From Amycolatopsis sacchari (GTDB taxonomy: Bacteria > Actinomycetota > Actinomycetes > Mycobacteriales > Pseudonocardiaceae): a stretch of 64,000 nucleotides of DNA. Shown here one piece after another: positions 16,741-26,286 of the stretch. The stretch spans positions 1-64,000 of the forward strand of contig NZ_FORP01000027.1 of NCBI RefSeq assembly GCF_900114035.1. The letters are read 5' to 3'. A model generated the notes under the pieces. It was not told where the DNA came from. It worked only from the letters and a program-made list of their open reading frames with translations, and did no database searches. The position numbers and the translations under genes were made by a program. Position 1 is the first letter of the stretch. Each line of letters opens with the position of its first letter.

Positions 16741-19700
16741 CCCCGTGGCCGCACGAACGGGAACAACACGGTCTGCCGGATGCTGCCCCCGGTGAGCAGG
16801 ATCAGCAGCCGGTCCACCCCGAGGCCGAGCCCGCCGGTGGGCGGCATGCCGTGTTCGAGCGCGCTGAGGAAGTCGTCGTCGATCTCCATGGCCTCCGGGT
16901 CGCCGCTGGCGGCACGCAGGGACTGGGCGTGCAGGCGGCGGCGTTGTTCGACCGGGTCGGTCAGTTCCGTGTACGCGGTGGCGATCTCGGTGCCGAAGGC
17001 GATCAGGTCCCACCGCTCGGCCAGTCGCGGGTCGTCGCGGTGGGGGCGCGTCAGCGGCGACGTCTCGGCCGGGTAGTCGGTGTAGAAGGTCGGTTCGACG
17101 GTCGCGGGCTCGACGAGGTGCTCGAAGGTGGTCTGGACCAGATCTCCGGTGCCCATCACCTCGGTGACCGGCACCCCGGCCTTCTCGCACAGCCTGCGCA
17201 GGTCGGCCTCCGCGACATCGGGGGTGATGTGCTCGCCCAGCGCCGCGGAAACGGCGTCGTGGACCGTGACCACCGGCCAGTCACCCGAGATGTCGTGCTC
17301 GCCGTCGGCGTGGCGGACCACCGGCGCGCCGTACGCGGCGACGGCGGCCCGCTGGATCAGCTCACGCGCCAGCACCCGCATCGTGTGGTAGTCGGCATAC
17401 GCCTGGTACGCCTCGAGCATCGTGAACTCGGGGTTGTGGGTCGCGTCGACGCCCTCGTTGCGGAAGTTGCGGTTGAGCTCGAAGATCCGCTCGGTGCCCG
17501 CGACGCAGAGGCGCTTGAGGTACAGCTCCGGCGCGATGCGCAGGTAGAGGCGGGTGTCGTAGGCGTTGCTGTGGGTGACGAACGGGCGGGCGTTGGCGCC
17601 CCCGTGCACGCCGTGCAGCATCGGGGTTTCGACCTCGAGGAAGTCCGCCGCGTACAGGTGGTCCCGCAGGCTCCGCAGGACGGTGTTGCGCAGCCGGAGG
17701 ATCGAGGGCAGGTCGGGATCGAGGTAGCGGCGGCGGAGCCGGGTGTCGGGATCGGTGATGCCGTGGCGTTTGTCGGGCAGCGGGTGGAGGCACTTCGCGG
17801 TCACGGTCCAGTCGGCCACCCGCACGGACAGCTCACCGCGGCGCGACGTGACCACCTCGCCGCGCACGCCGACGTGGTCGCCGATGTCCACGCCCGCTTG
17901 CCACAGCGGGTCCGCGCCGAGGATCAGCTGCAGTTCGCCGGTGAAGTCGCGCAGCCGGGCGAACCGCACCCCGCCGAGGTCGCGCAGCGCCACGACGCGG
18001 CCCGCGACCGAGACGTGGCGGCCGGTCCTGGTGTCCGGCGGCAGCCCGGCGAACTCGGCGGCCACGTCCGCGAGCATGGTGTCGCGGGCGAACCCGGCGG
18101 GGTAGGGGTCCACCCCGGCCTCGCGTAGCCGGTCCAGTTTGGCCAGCCGCACCCGGGTCTGCTCGGGGCGCCGGACCACCGGGTGCGGATCTGGGGCCGT
18201 CGCGTCGATCTCCGCGACCCTGTCGAGGAACCCGGGGCTGACATCGCCGCCGGTGATCGTGCGCCGGGTCGCGCGCCAGCCTGCGGGCAGGAAACCCTCC
18301 AGCGCACCGGCGACCAGTGCGACGCGGGCGATGCCGCGGGCCGAGGTGTAGCACAGGAACCGCGGTTGCCAGACGGGGCCGTACTTCGCGTTCGACCGGT
18401 ACAGCGACTCCAGCTGGACGAACCGGGACGCCACCCCGAGCACCCCGCGCCAGGCCCGCAGCACCGGTCCCGCGCCGATGCGTTCCCCGGCGGCGAACAC
18501 GGCGCGGAACATCGCGAAGTTCAGCGAAACCCGGGTGGTGCCGAGCCGTCCCGCCTCCTCGACCAGGCGCGTGACCATGAACTCGATCAGCCCGTTGTCG
18601 GCGGTGCGGTCCCGCCGCATCAGGTCCAGCGACAGCCCGCGCCTGCCCCACGGCACGAACGACAGCATGCCGCGCAGCTCGCCGTGCGCGTCGTAGGCCT
18701 CGACCATCACGCACCGCCGGTCGCTGGGGTCGCCGAGCCGGGACAGCGCCATCGAGAACCCGCGCTCGGTGTCGGCGTTGCGCCAGCGCTGCGCGCGGTC
18801 GAGCAGCACCACCATGTCCTCCGGCGGGATCTCGCTGTGGCGGCGCACCCGCGCGGTGTACCCGGCGCGCTCGATCCGGCTCACCGCCTGCCGCACTGAC
18901 CGCCGCTGCGGGCCGGCCAGCGTGAACTCGTGGATGTCCAGCACCGCCTCGTCCCCCAGCTCCAGCGCCTTGAGCCCGGCGGCGGCGTAGGCGCGGGCGC
19001 CCTGCTCGCTGGCGCCCAGCACACCCGGCACCCAGCCGTAGGTGTGGGCCTCGGCGAGCCACGCCTCGATCGCCTGCCCCCACGCGTCCCGGTCGCCGAT
19101 CGGGTCGGCGCTGGCGATGCTGGTGCCCGCCAGCACGCGGTAGGTGACGGCCGCCTGCCCGTTCGGGGCGAAGATCACGCTCTTGTCCCGGCGGGTGGCG
19201 AAGTAGCCCAGCGAGTCGTCCTCGCCGTGGTGCGCCAGCAGCTCCCGGACCCGCAGTTCCGAGTCGGCGGTGAGCTGCCGCTGGCCGCGGACGCTGCGGA
19301 AGAACACCGCGCACGCCGTGACCACGACGGCCGTGCTGCCCACGTCCAGCAGCCAGTCGATCCAGGCCGGTCCTTCCCGCACCCCCAGGCGGCGCAGCGA
19401 CACCAGCTCACCGGTGGCGTGGTTGGCCGCCCAGAGGAAGCTGTCGCCGAGCCCGGACAGCGTGCCGGGGAAGACCGTGAGCAACGCCCACCCGCCGAAG
19501 ACGACCACCGTGATCCCGCAGCCGGCCACCAGCAGCGTGTCCTTGAACGCGCCGGGGGCCAGCCGCGCCGGGAACGCCGGCCGCAGCACGCACAGCAGGA
19601 CGATCAGGCCGACCGAGACGAGTTCGGCGCCGGTCAGCACCCACAGCGTGGCGGGCAGGTGGTGGGTGGTGCGCGGCAGTTTCAGCGCGTGCGGCGCCCA

Positions 19701-20003
19701 GAGCAGGGTCGCCTGCAGCGCCAGCGTCGTCAGCAGGCCACCGGCCTGGAACAGCAGCAGCACGTCGAGCGCCGCGCGCTTGCGCCGCCGCAACGCCGCG
19801 CCGAGCACCGCCAGCACCAGCGCGATCAGGACGTTGGCATCGGTGGGCAGGTTCAGCAGGTCGAACACGCCCACCGTCCACCGGTAGAACGCGCGGTGGC
19901 CGCCCCAGACGAGCAGCGCGACGGACGCCAGCGCGCTCAGCTGCACGACCGTGGCCACCACCCCCGCGGCCTTCCGCCGCCAACGGGGCACTTGCTTGCC
20001 CAC
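16737..20003 (-). CDS. lysX: Bifunctional lysylphosphatidylglycerol synthase / lysyl-tRNA synthetase
   Basis: A 1088-residue LysX. The N-terminal third has about six to seven membrane helices (15-245). A DUF2156 GNAT-like aminoacyl-transferase domain follows (about 255-560, beginning near [12 protein letters not shown]). A class II lysyl-tRNA synthetase completes the chain: OB fold at about 650-730, motif 2 ([19 protein letters not shown]) near 848 and motif 3 ([16 protein letters not shown]) near 1058. It charges lysine onto tRNA and transfers it to phosphatidylglycerol, lowering membrane negative charge and increasing resistance to cationic peptides. The GTG start has GGAGG upstream. It sits 36 bp after one hydrolase gene and overlaps another. 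Confidence 0.95.
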   Translation of the reverse strand: MGKQVPRWRRKAAGVVATVVQLSALASVALLVWGGHRAFYRWTVGVFDLLNLPTDANVLIALVLAVLGAALRRRKRAALDVLLLFQAGGLLTTLALQATLLWAPHALKLPRTTHHLPATLWVLTGAELVSVGLIVLLCVLRPAFPARLAPGAFKDTLLVAGCGITVVVFGGWALLTVFPGTLSGLGDSFLWAANHATGELVSLRRLGVREGPAWIDWLLDVGSTAVVVTACAVFFRSVRGQRQLTADSELRVRELLAHHGEDDSLGYFATRRDKSVIFAPNGQAAVTYRVLAGTSIASADPIGDRDAWGQAIEAWLAEAHTYGWVPGVLGASEQGARAYAAAGLKALELGDEAVLDIHEFTLAGPQRRSVRQAVSRIERAGYTARVRRHSEIPPEDMVVLLDRAQRWRNADTERGFSMALSRLGDPSDRRCVMVEAYDAHGELRGMLSFVPWGRRGLSLDLMRRDRTADNGLIEFMVTRLVEEAGRLGTTRVSLNFAMFRAVFAAGERIGAGPVLRAWRGVLGVASRFVQLESLYRSNAKYGPVWQPRFLCYTSARGIARVALVAGALEGFLPAGWRATRRTITGGDVSPGFLDRVAEIDATAPDPHPVVRRPEQTRVRLAKLDRLREAGVDPYPAGFARDTMLADVAAEFAGLPPDTRTGRHVSVAGRVVALRDLGGVRFARLRDFTGELQLILGADPLWQAGVDIGDHVGVRGEVVTSRRGELSVRVADWTVTAKCLHPLPDKRHGITDPDTRLRRRYLDPDLPSILRLRNTVLRSLRDHLYAADFLEVETPMLHGVHGGANARPFVTHSNAYDTRLYLRIAPELYLKRLCVAGTERIFELNRNFRNEGVDATHNPEFTMLEAYQAYADYHTMRVLARELIQRAAVAAYGAPVVRHADGEHDISGDWPVVTVHDAVSAALGEHITPDVAEADLRRLCEKAGVPVTEVMGTGDLVQTTFEHLVEPATVEPTFYTDYPAETSPLTRPHRDDPRLAERWDLIAFGTEIATAYTELTDPVEQRRRLHAQSLRAASGDPEAMEIDDDFLSALEHGMPPTGGLGLGVDRLLILLTGGSIRQTVLFPFVRPRG

Positions 20004-20039
20004 TCCGAACCTCCAGGGATCGTTCGTCGCCCGACGCGC

Positions 20040-21257
20040 TCAGGACGGCTGGACCGAGGTGTCGGTTCCGCGCAGGCACCCGGGAGTCCCCGGATCGGGC
20101 AGCGGCCACGGCGGCACCCCGTCGGCGGGAGGCGCGTCGGCGGGCACCGGGCTGCCGAGCTGGCCGCCCAGCCAGGTCAGCACGGCGGGGAGTTCGGTGC
20201 GCACGCTGTTCAGGTTGTGCCCGCTGGGCGGCAGCACCCACGTCGTCAGCTGCACGGGCGAGGCGGCCGCGGCGTGCAGCCGGTCCAGCGCGGCCCGCTC
20301 GTCGCCCGCCGCGCCGTCCGCCGTCGCCAGCAGCCGCAGGGGCGACGGGTGCTCGCGAAGCACGGCGGAGACGTCGTTGGCGTGCCGGATGTCGTCGCGG
20401 CCGTGGAACAGGTCCCCGGTCTCGACGTCGTGCGGGGTGACGTCGTAGCCGCTCATGCTCACCGCCACGGAGAACCACTGCGGGTGCCGCGCGGCCAGGT
20501 CGAGCGCGCAGTACCCGCCGGAGGACCAGCCCGCCACGGCCCACCCCTCGCGGTCCGCGCGCAGCCGGAGCGCGTGCTGCGCCCAGCCGCGCACGTCGGC
20601 GGACAGGAACGTGTCGTCCGCCGGACCGGACACGGCGTCCACGCACTCCGAGTCGTGGCTCAGCCGCGGTTCGCCGTTGGGGTCGGGCACGATCACGACG
20701 GCGGGCGGCAGCCGGTGTGCGGCGATCTGCTGGTCGAGCAGGTCCGGCAGCCCGTAGAGGGTCGCGACCTGCCGCGGCTCGCCGGGGAAGTGCGGGATCC
20801 ACTCGATCACCGGGAACCGGAAACCCGCCCACTCCGGCGCGCTGTACGCGGCGGGCAGGTACACGTCGACGTCGCGCGTCATGCCGGTGCGGTGGCCGGT
20901 CACCGTCAGGTGCAGCATCGAGCCCTTCCCGGCGCCGGCGCGCTCCCGGACCGTGGGCAGGGTCCGGTCGAGGTCGCGCCCGTCCGGCCCGGCGTCGGCC
21001 ACCGTGCCCTCGCCCGGGTTCGGCGACGTGCCCAGCAGGGAACCCAGCGTCGGGAAGAAGCTGCCTGCCGAGTTCACCGCGAGCCCGCAGGCCGCCACCA
21101 CCGCCATCACGGCGAGCACGGTCGTGCCCACCCGGCCCGGCGTGCGGTGCCGCCAGCGGTCCCACGCCCAGGGGACCGCGGCCACCGCGACGAGCGCGAC
21201 GACAGCGGCACCGAGGACCACCGGCAGGGTGTCGATCCGGATCGCGGATGCGTGCAT
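20040..21257 (-). CDS. Membrane-anchored esterase-family alpha/beta-hydrolase upstream of lysX
   Basis: A 405-residue paralogue of the hydrolase after lysX. It has two or three N-terminal membrane helices (about 10-30, 43-62), a linker, then an extracytoplasmic esterase domain with the nucleophile in GWSSGGYCA (about residue 245), DPNGEPRLSHDSECV (about 193) and a late His in PPSGHNLNS. It is first in a three-gene operon with lysX. The promoter appears leaderless, with TAGCGT ending seven bases before ATG. The substrate is unknown; trimming of aminoacylated lipids made by LysX is inferred from linkage. Confidence 0.83.
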   Translation of the reverse strand: MHASAIRIDTLPVVLGAAVVALVAVAAVPWAWDRWRHRTPGRVGTTVLAVMAVVAACGLAVNSAGSFFPTLGSLLGTSPNPGEGTVADAGPDGRDLDRTLPTVRERAGAGKGSMLHLTVTGHRTGMTRDVDVYLPAAYSAPEWAGFRFPVIEWIPHFPGEPRQVATLYGLPDLLDQQIAAHRLPPAVVIVPDPNGEPRLSHDSECVDAVSGPADDTFLSADVRGWAQHALRLRADREGWAVAGWSSGGYCALDLAARHPQWFSVAVSMSGYDVTPHDVETGDLFHGRDDIRHANDVSAVLREHPSPLRLLATADGAAGDERAALDRLHAAAASPVQLTTWVLPPSGHNLNSVRTELPAVLTWLGGQLGSPVPADAPPADGVPPWPLPDPGTPGCLRGTDTSVQPS

Positions 21258-21270
21258 GGGGCTTACGCTA
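21258..21270 (-). promoter_or_regulatory. Leaderless promoter of the lysX operon
   Basis: On the minus strand TAGCGT (21270-21265) is followed by seven bases and then the ATG of the hydrolase gene. This is the TANNNT spacing expected for a transcript starting at the first codon, and no Shine-Dalgarno precedes the ATG. The 205-bp gap to murT otherwise holds a TACGCT hexamer at about 21346 and no obvious gene. Confidence 0.55.
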
Positions 21271-21462
21271 GCCAGTGCCCTCCCGGGCTCGATCTACCGC
21301 CTAGCAGGGCAAACGTCGTTCAGCGTCCGCTCAGGAAAGGCGTTCTACGCTACGCGCGGGGGCGCTGTGCGCGTGGCCCTCGCGGCGCTTTCTCAGTGTC
21401 CTCACAGCGATCGGAGCGCAGGGTGACGCCCGCCTGCCGACCGAACGAAGAGGAGCGTCCTG

Positions 21463-22743
21463 GTGAGCCTGAGTGCACCGCCCGAGCTGGGGGCACCGCA
21501 CGCCGCACCGCCCCGGCGGCTGCCGTGGCGGACGAGCGCCGCCGCCGCACTCGCCCGGCTGGTCGCCGCCGGCTCCCGGCGGCTCGGCACGGGTGCGGGC
21601 GGGGTGGCGGGCGGCAGGTTCGCGCTCCGGCTGGACCCGCGGGCGCTGGCACGGCTGGGGCGGGCCCGGACCGTGGTGCTGGTGACCGGCACCAACGGCA
21701 AGACGACCACGACCGCGATGCTGAGCCGGGTGCTCGGGGTGCTGGGCGAGGTCGCGGTCAACGGCGATGGCGCGAACCTGCCGGACGGCGTCACCGCCGC
21801 GCTGGCCGCGCGCCCCCGCGTGCCGCTCGCGGTGCTGGAGGTGGACGAGTTCCACGTGCCCGCGGTCGCGGCGGCGGTGCGGCCGGTGTGCCTGGTGCTG
21901 CTCAACCTCACCCGCGACCAGCTCGACCGGGTCGGCGAGGTGCGGGCCGTCGAACGCGCCCTCCGGAAGGCGGTGGCGGAGCTGCCCGGCACGACGGTCG
22001 TCGCCAACTGCGACGACCCGCTGGTCGTGTCGGTGGGGCTGGCGGCGAGCTCCGCGGTGTGGGTGGCCGCGGGCCAGACGTGGCACGCCGACGCCACGGC
22101 GTGCGCCCGCTGCGGTGAGCCGCTGCGGCACGAGGGCGCGGACTGGTCGTGCCGGTGCGGGCTCACCCGCCCGGAACCGGCGTGGGTGCTGGAGGACGAG
22201 ACAGCCGTGCTCGGGGACGGGGTCCGCGTGCCGCTCGGGCTGGGGCTGCCGGGCCGCGCCAACGCCGCCAACGCGGCACTCGCGCTCGCCACCGCGGCCA
22301 CCCTCGGCGTCCCGCCGCGGCTCGCGGCCGAGCGGCTGAGCACCATCACCGAGGTCGGCGGCCGCTACCGCCGGGTCGAGGTGCACGGCCGGACCGTGCG
22401 GCTGCTGCTGGCGAAGAACCCGGCCGGCTGGCGGGAAACCCTGCCGATGCTCGAACCGGGCGCGCCGATCGTGCTCGCCGTCAACGGCCGCGAGGCGGAC
22501 GGGCGTGACCTGTCGTGGCTGTGGGACGTGCCGTTCGGGCAGCTCGCCGGGCGCACGGTGGTGGTGAGCGGGGAACGCGCGCTGGACCTCGCCGTGCGGC
22601 TGACCTACGCGGAGGTGCCGCACACGGTGCGGCCCGACCCGCTCGACGCGATTTCCGCCGCCGGGCCCGGCCCGGTGGAGCTGGTCGCGAACTACACCGC
22701 GTTCCGCGATGTTTCCCGGCGGCTGGCGGGGAGACACGGGTGA
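21463..22743 (+). CDS. murT: Lipid II isoglutaminyl synthase, Mur ligase subunit
   Basis: A 426-residue Mur-ligase-like protein that with GatD amidates the D-glutamate of lipid II. The P-loop GTNGKTTTT is at 75-83, followed by a central Mur ligase domain. A four-cysteine zinc ribbon (CARCGE...SCRCG, about 212-231) is typical of MurT and absent from other Mur ligases. A C-terminal DUF1727-like domain ends in ELVANYTAFRD. GTG 21463 is preceded by AGAGGAG. The stop overlaps gatD by 4 bp, matching the stoichiometric complex. Amidation is needed for efficient 3-3 and 4-3 crosslinking in actinobacteria. Confidence 0.94.
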   Translation: MSLSAPPELGAPHAAPPRRLPWRTSAAAALARLVAAGSRRLGTGAGGVAGGRFALRLDPRALARLGRARTVVLVTGTNGKTTTTAMLSRVLGVLGEVAVNGDGANLPDGVTAALAARPRVPLAVLEVDEFHVPAVAAAVRPVCLVLLNLTRDQLDRVGEVRAVERALRKAVAELPGTTVVANCDDPLVVSVGLAASSAVWVAAGQTWHADATACARCGEPLRHEGADWSCRCGLTRPEPAWVLEDETAVLGDGVRVPLGLGLPGRANAANAALALATAATLGVPPRLAAERLSTITEVGGRYRRVEVHGRTVRLLLAKNPAGWRETLPMLEPGAPIVLAVNGREADGRDLSWLWDVPFGQLAGRTVVVSGERALDLAVRLTYAEVPHTVRPDPLDAISAAGPGPVELVANYTAFRDVSRRLAGRHG

Positions 22744-23450
22744 CCGGTACGGCGGTGCGGATCGGGCTGGTGCTGCCGGACGTGCTGGGCACCTACGGCG
22801 ACTCCGGCAACGCGGCCGTGCTGCGGCAGCGGCTGCGGTGGCGGGGCATCGACGCCGAGGTGGTGGACGTGCACCTCGGCGCTCCCGTCCCGTCGGGGCT
22901 CGACGTGTACCTGCTCGGCGGCGGCGAGGACGAGGCGCAGGCACTGGCCGCGGCGCACCTGCGCGCCCACCCGGGGCTCCAGCGCGCGGCGGCGCGCGGT
23001 GCCGTGGTCTTCGGGGTCTGCGCGGGACTGCAGGTGCTCGGCTCGTCGTTCGTGGTCTCCGGCGGTACCCGCCACGCGGGCCTCGGCCTGCTCGACGTGA
23101 GCACGAGCCCCGGCGAGCGGCGCGCGGTGGGGGAGGTGGTCGTCGAGTGGGACCGCGAACCGCTCACGGGGTTCGAAAACCACCTCGGCGTCACCACGCT
23201 CGGTCCCGGCAGCAGGCCGCTCGGCAGGGTCGCGGCGGGCACCGGCAACGGTGACGGCACCGACGGCGCCGTCACCGGTCACGTGCTCGCGACCTACCTG
23301 CACGGCCCGGTGCTGGCGCGCAATCCCGCGCTGGCCGACCTGCTGCTGAGCTGGGTGCTCGGCACGCCGCCCGGCGAACTCCCGGTGCCGGAGGTGGGGG
23401 AGCTGCGGCGGGAACGGCTGCGCGCGGCGAGGGCGGCCCGGTGGCGCTGA
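22740..23450 (+). CDS. gatD: Lipid II isoglutaminyl synthase, glutamine amidotransferase subunit
   Basis: A 236-residue class I glutaminase-like subunit that supplies ammonia to MurT. The catalytic cysteine is Cys94 in FGVCAGLQVLG, the same number as in Staphylococcus GatD as I recall. The histidine lies in TYLHGPVLARNP (about 184), and the N-terminus has the family motif GTYGDSGNAAVL. GTG 22740 overlaps the murT stop. It lacks the third triad acid, as usual for this family. Confidence 0.94.
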   Translation: MTGTAVRIGLVLPDVLGTYGDSGNAAVLRQRLRWRGIDAEVVDVHLGAPVPSGLDVYLLGGGEDEAQALAAAHLRAHPGLQRAAARGAVVFGVCAGLQVLGSSFVVSGGTRHAGLGLLDVSTSPGERRAVGEVVVEWDREPLTGFENHLGVTTLGPGSRPLGRVAAGTGNGDGTDGAVTGHVLATYLHGPVLARNPALADLLLSWVLGTPPGELPVPEVGELRRERLRAARAARWR

Positions 23451-23467
23451 GCGTGCGCCCGCCGTCC

Positions 23468-23479
23468 TACAGTGGGGCG
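23468..23479 (+). promoter_or_regulatory. Leaderless promoter of the sensor-kinase gene
   Basis: TACAGT (23468-23473) stands six bases before ATG 23480 with no Shine-Dalgarno between. It lies in the 29-bp gap after gatD, so the two-component pair may be transcribed separately from murT-gatD. Hexamer plus spacing only. Confidence 0.5.
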
Positions 23480-24871
23480 ATGCGAGGCGTCCGGCGCAGG
23501 CCCGGGCTGCGGGTGCGCACCACGTTCGTCGCGGTCGTCGCGGTGGCCGTCACCCTCGTGGTGGCCGGGGTCGTGGTGATCCTGCTGCTGAACTGGTCCC
23601 TCGACAAGTCCACCACCGAGGACGCCCGCGGCGCGGCCCGGCAGGTCGTCAACGAGATCGCCCGCGAGGGCGCCGGGGACCTGACCGGCAACGACATCGC
23701 CAGCACCGGGGACAGCGCCTCGGTGATCCAGGTCCTCGACCGCACCGGCCGCCCGCTGACGAGCGACCCGGCACTGGCCGGCCGCCCGCCGCTGACCGCC
23801 GCGCGCCCGGCGCCCGGCCAGGAGGTGGTCGAGACCACCAGCCTGAACGTGGACGGTGTCGACGGGGACTTCCGGCTGGTGTCGATGGGGGTGCGGGGGC
23901 CCGGCGGCCCGTACGTCGTGGTGTCGGCGCGGTCGCTGGCCCCCGTGACCGAGGCGTCGGCCAGGCTGTCGCTGCTGCTCGCGCTCGCCGGGCTGCCGCT
24001 GCTGGCGATCTCCGCGCTCGCGGTGTACCGGGCGGTGGGTTCGGCGCTGTGGCCGGTGGAGCGGATGCGCCGCAACGTCGCCGAGATCTCCACCAGGGAC
24101 CTGGGGCGGCGGGTGGAGGTGCCGCCCGGCGGCGACGCGTTCCACCGCCTGGCCACCACGCTCAACGGCATGCTCGACCGGCTCGCCTCCGCGCAGAGCG
24201 CGCAGCGGCGGTTCGTGGCCGACGCCAGCCACGAGCTGAGGTCCCCGCTGAACACCATCACCACCGCGCTCGAGGTGCGGGAGCACCACCCCGGCGCCAT
24301 GCCCGACGACGAGTTGCGCCGCGTCGTCTCGACGGAGACCGCCCGCCTGCGTGAGCTGGTCGACGACCTGTTGCTGCTGGCCCGCACCGACGACACCACC
24401 GACAACCCGCCGCACACCGAGATCGACCTCGACGACCTCGCCCACGCGGAAGCCGACCGGGCGCGCGCCACGGTCGGGCTCTCCGTCGAGGTCCGGGCGA
24501 GCCCCGTCAAGGTCCGCGGGCACGCCGGGCAGCTCCGGCGCGCCGTGCGCAACCTCGTCGACAACGCCCGCGAACACGCCCGCTCCCGCATCCGGGTCCG
24601 CACCGGCGTCGCGGACGGGTACGCGCTGGTGGAGGTCAGCGACGACGGGCCGGGCGTGCCCGAGGCCGACCGCCGCCGCATCTTCGAACGGTTCGTGCGC
24701 CGCGACGACTCCCGGCACCACGGCGCGGGCGGTTCGGCGGGGCTGGGGCTGGCCATCGTCGCCGGGATCGCCGCCCGCCACGGCGGTACCGCCGAGTGCC
24801 TGGCCAGCACGGACGGCGTGTACCCGGGTGCGTGCTTCCGGCTCAGCCTGCCGCTGGGAGGTGATCGCTGA
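23480..24871 (+). CDS. Two-component sensor histidine kinase
   Basis: A 463-residue membrane kinase: TM1 at about 14-38, an extracytoplasmic sensor (about 40-155), TM2 (about 165-187), HAMP (about 188-240), then a DHp domain with phospho-acceptor His251 in DASHELRSPLN. The HATPase domain has the N box (NLVDNAREHA), DDGPGVP and GLGLAIV. ATG 23480 is favoured over an upstream GTG overlapping gatD because of the leaderless promoter. It is paired with an OmpR-type regulator whose start overlaps its stop. Stimulus unknown; the location beside lysX and murT/gatD suggests an envelope signal. Confidence 0.93.
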   Translation: MRGVRRRPGLRVRTTFVAVVAVAVTLVVAGVVVILLLNWSLDKSTTEDARGAARQVVNEIAREGAGDLTGNDIASTGDSASVIQVLDRTGRPLTSDPALAGRPPLTAARPAPGQEVVETTSLNVDGVDGDFRLVSMGVRGPGGPYVVVSARSLAPVTEASARLSLLLALAGLPLLAISALAVYRAVGSALWPVERMRRNVAEISTRDLGRRVEVPPGGDAFHRLATTLNGMLDRLASAQSAQRRFVADASHELRSPLNTITTALEVREHHPGAMPDDELRRVVSTETARLRELVDDLLLLARTDDTTDNPPHTEIDLDDLAHAEADRARATVGLSVEVRASPVKVRGHAGQLRRAVRNLVDNAREHARSRIRVRTGVADGYALVEVSDDGPGVPEADRRRIFERFVRRDDSRHHGAGGSAGLGLAIVAGIAARHGGTAECLASTDGVYPGACFRLSLPLGGDR

Positions 24872-25524
24872 TGCGGGTGCTGGTGGTCGAGGACGAGCAG
24901 GCGTTCGCCGAGACGCTGCGGCGGGGACTGGCCGCCGAGGGGTTCACCGTCGACGTCGCCCACACCGGGACCGACGGGCTGTGGCTCGCGACGGAACGGC
25001 CGTACGACGTCATCGTGCTCGACATCATGCTGCCCGGCGCGTCCGGTTACGAGGTGCTGAAAAGCCTGCGGGCGCAGGAGAACTGGACACCCGTGCTGAT
25101 GCTCACCGCCAAGGACGGCGAGTACGACGAGGCCGACGCGTTCGACCTCGGCGCCGACGACTACCTCACCAAACCGTTCTCCTACGTCGTGCTGCTGGCG
25201 AGGCTCCGCGCGCTGCTGCGGCGGGGCGCCCCCGAACGTCCCGCGGTGCTCACCGCCGGGGACCTCCGGCTGGACCCCGCCGCCCGCACCGTGCACCGGG
25301 GCGGCCGCGAGATCGAGCTGACCGCGCGCGAGTTCGGGTTGCTGGAGTTCCTGTTGCGGCGCCGGGGCGAGGCGCTGACCAAGCACCAGATCCTCACCCA
25401 CGTCTGGGACGCCCACTACGAGGGTGACGAGAACATCGTCGAGGTCTACATCGGCTACCTGCGCCGCAAGATCGGCACCGAGGCGATCCAGACGCTCCGC
25501 GGGGTGGGCTACCGGATGGCGTGA
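24871..25524 (+). CDS. OmpR/PhoB-family response regulator
   Basis: A 217-residue regulator. The receiver domain has the acidic pocket ED (residues 7-8), phospho-acceptor Asp51 (VLDIMLPG) and the conserved Lys in LTKPF (about 101). A winged-helix DNA-binding domain occupies about 125-216 (LTAREFGLLEFLLRRRG, then VEVYIGYLRRKI). The ATG overlaps the kinase stop by one base. Targets are not identifiable from this sequence. Confidence 0.95.
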   Translation: MRVLVVEDEQAFAETLRRGLAAEGFTVDVAHTGTDGLWLATERPYDVIVLDIMLPGASGYEVLKSLRAQENWTPVLMLTAKDGEYDEADAFDLGADDYLTKPFSYVVLLARLRALLRRGAPERPAVLTAGDLRLDPAARTVHRGGREIELTAREFGLLEFLLRRRGEALTKHQILTHVWDAHYEGDENIVEVYIGYLRRKIGTEAIQTLRGVGYRMA

Positions 25525-25540
25525 CCCGGCGGGCAGGGCG

Positions 25541-26212
25541 TCACCAGAGCGCTTCGATCCCGGCGAGGATGAGGTCGATGCCCGCGAGGAACTGCTCGCG
25601 GTCGTCGTGGTCCCGCAGCTGGGTCGCGACCTCGTGGGCAAACGGGTACTCGGCGGGATCGAGGTCGGCCCACAGGTCCGCGACCGCGGCGAGGACCTCG
25701 CCGCGGTCGGTGCCCGGCTCCACCGAGCGCGCGTTCGCGGCGTTCTGCCCCGCTACGCCGAGGATGTAGTTCAGCAGCGCGGACGCCGAGGCGAACCGCG
25801 CGGCCGCGGGCACGCCGAGCGCGCGCACCTGCTGCCCGATGCGCTCGAAGATCCGCAGCATGGTCGGCTGGGACGGGAGGCGGGCGAGCTGGGTGCCCGC
25901 CCACGGGTGCGCGTCGATAGCGTCGAAGACGCCGAGCGCGAGCGCGCGCACCGCGTCCTCCGGGGTGCCGTCGGAGGGCTCGGCGGCGATCGCCCGGGTG
26001 AGCACGGCGTCGGTGGCGGCGACGAGCAGCTCGTCCTTGTTCGCCACGTGCCAGTAGATCGCGCCGGGACCGGTCCGCAACCGCGCGGCCAGCGCGCGGA
26101 AGGTCAGCCCGCTCTCTCCCGCGGCGTCGAGCATCTCGACCGCCGCCTCGACGATGCGCTCGCGTGACAGGGCATCCGCACGCCGCTCCGGGCGCCGCGT
26201 CCTCGTGGCCAT
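25541..26212 (-). CDS. TetR-family repressor of the Tet(X)-like monooxygenase
   Basis: A 223-residue TetR regulator with an N-terminal HTH at about 30-65 (FRALAARLRTGPGAIYWHV). Its C-terminal domain resembles the tetracycline-repressor class (TetR_C, PF02909 type). I chose ATG 26212 (MATRTRRP), preceded by GGAGG; the longer frame would run through the operators. It diverges from the flavin monooxygenase over two perfect 15-bp palindromes, so it probably represses both itself and the enzyme gene until a ligand binds. Ligand unknown. Confidence 0.9.
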   Translation of the reverse strand: MATRTRRPERRADALSRERIVEAAVEMLDAAGESGLTFRALAARLRTGPGAIYWHVANKDELLVAATDAVLTRAIAAEPSDGTPEDAVRALALGVFDAIDAHPWAGTQLARLPSQPTMLRIFERIGQQVRALGVPAAARFASASALLNYILGVAGQNAANARSVEPGTDRGEVLAAVADLWADLDPAEYPFAHEVATQLRDHDDREQFLAGIDLILAGIEALW

Positions 26213-26221
26213 GCCTCCATC

Positions 26222-26270
26222 TTGACATACCTGGAACGTCGTTCCAAACTGTCTATGGAACGACGTTCCA
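26222..26270 (+). promoter_or_regulatory. Divergent promoter with two perfect TetR operators
   Basis: Two palindromes, TGGAACGTCGTTCCA (26232-26246) and TGGAACGACGTTCCA (26256-26270), are exact reverse complements of each other with a one-base centre, spaced 24 bp apart. TTGACA (26222-26227) reads toward the monooxygenase with the first operator in its spacer and a weak CAAACT -10. The second operator ends just before the GAGGAAGGGG ribosome site. This is a classic self-regulating TetR arrangement. Confidence 0.85.
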
Positions 26271-26286
26271 GAGGAAGGGGAATTCC

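Noticed and set aside
18930..22118. 1062-residue plus-strand open frame across lysX and its neighbour
   Set aside because: Spans several real genes and promoters in antisense, has no recognisable domain and only reflects GC-rich third positions.
26164..26286. N-terminal extension of the Tet(X)-like protein
   Set aside because: The extension would cover both operators and lacks similarity; ATG 26287 directly precedes the FAD motif at the normal distance and has a Shine-Dalgarno.
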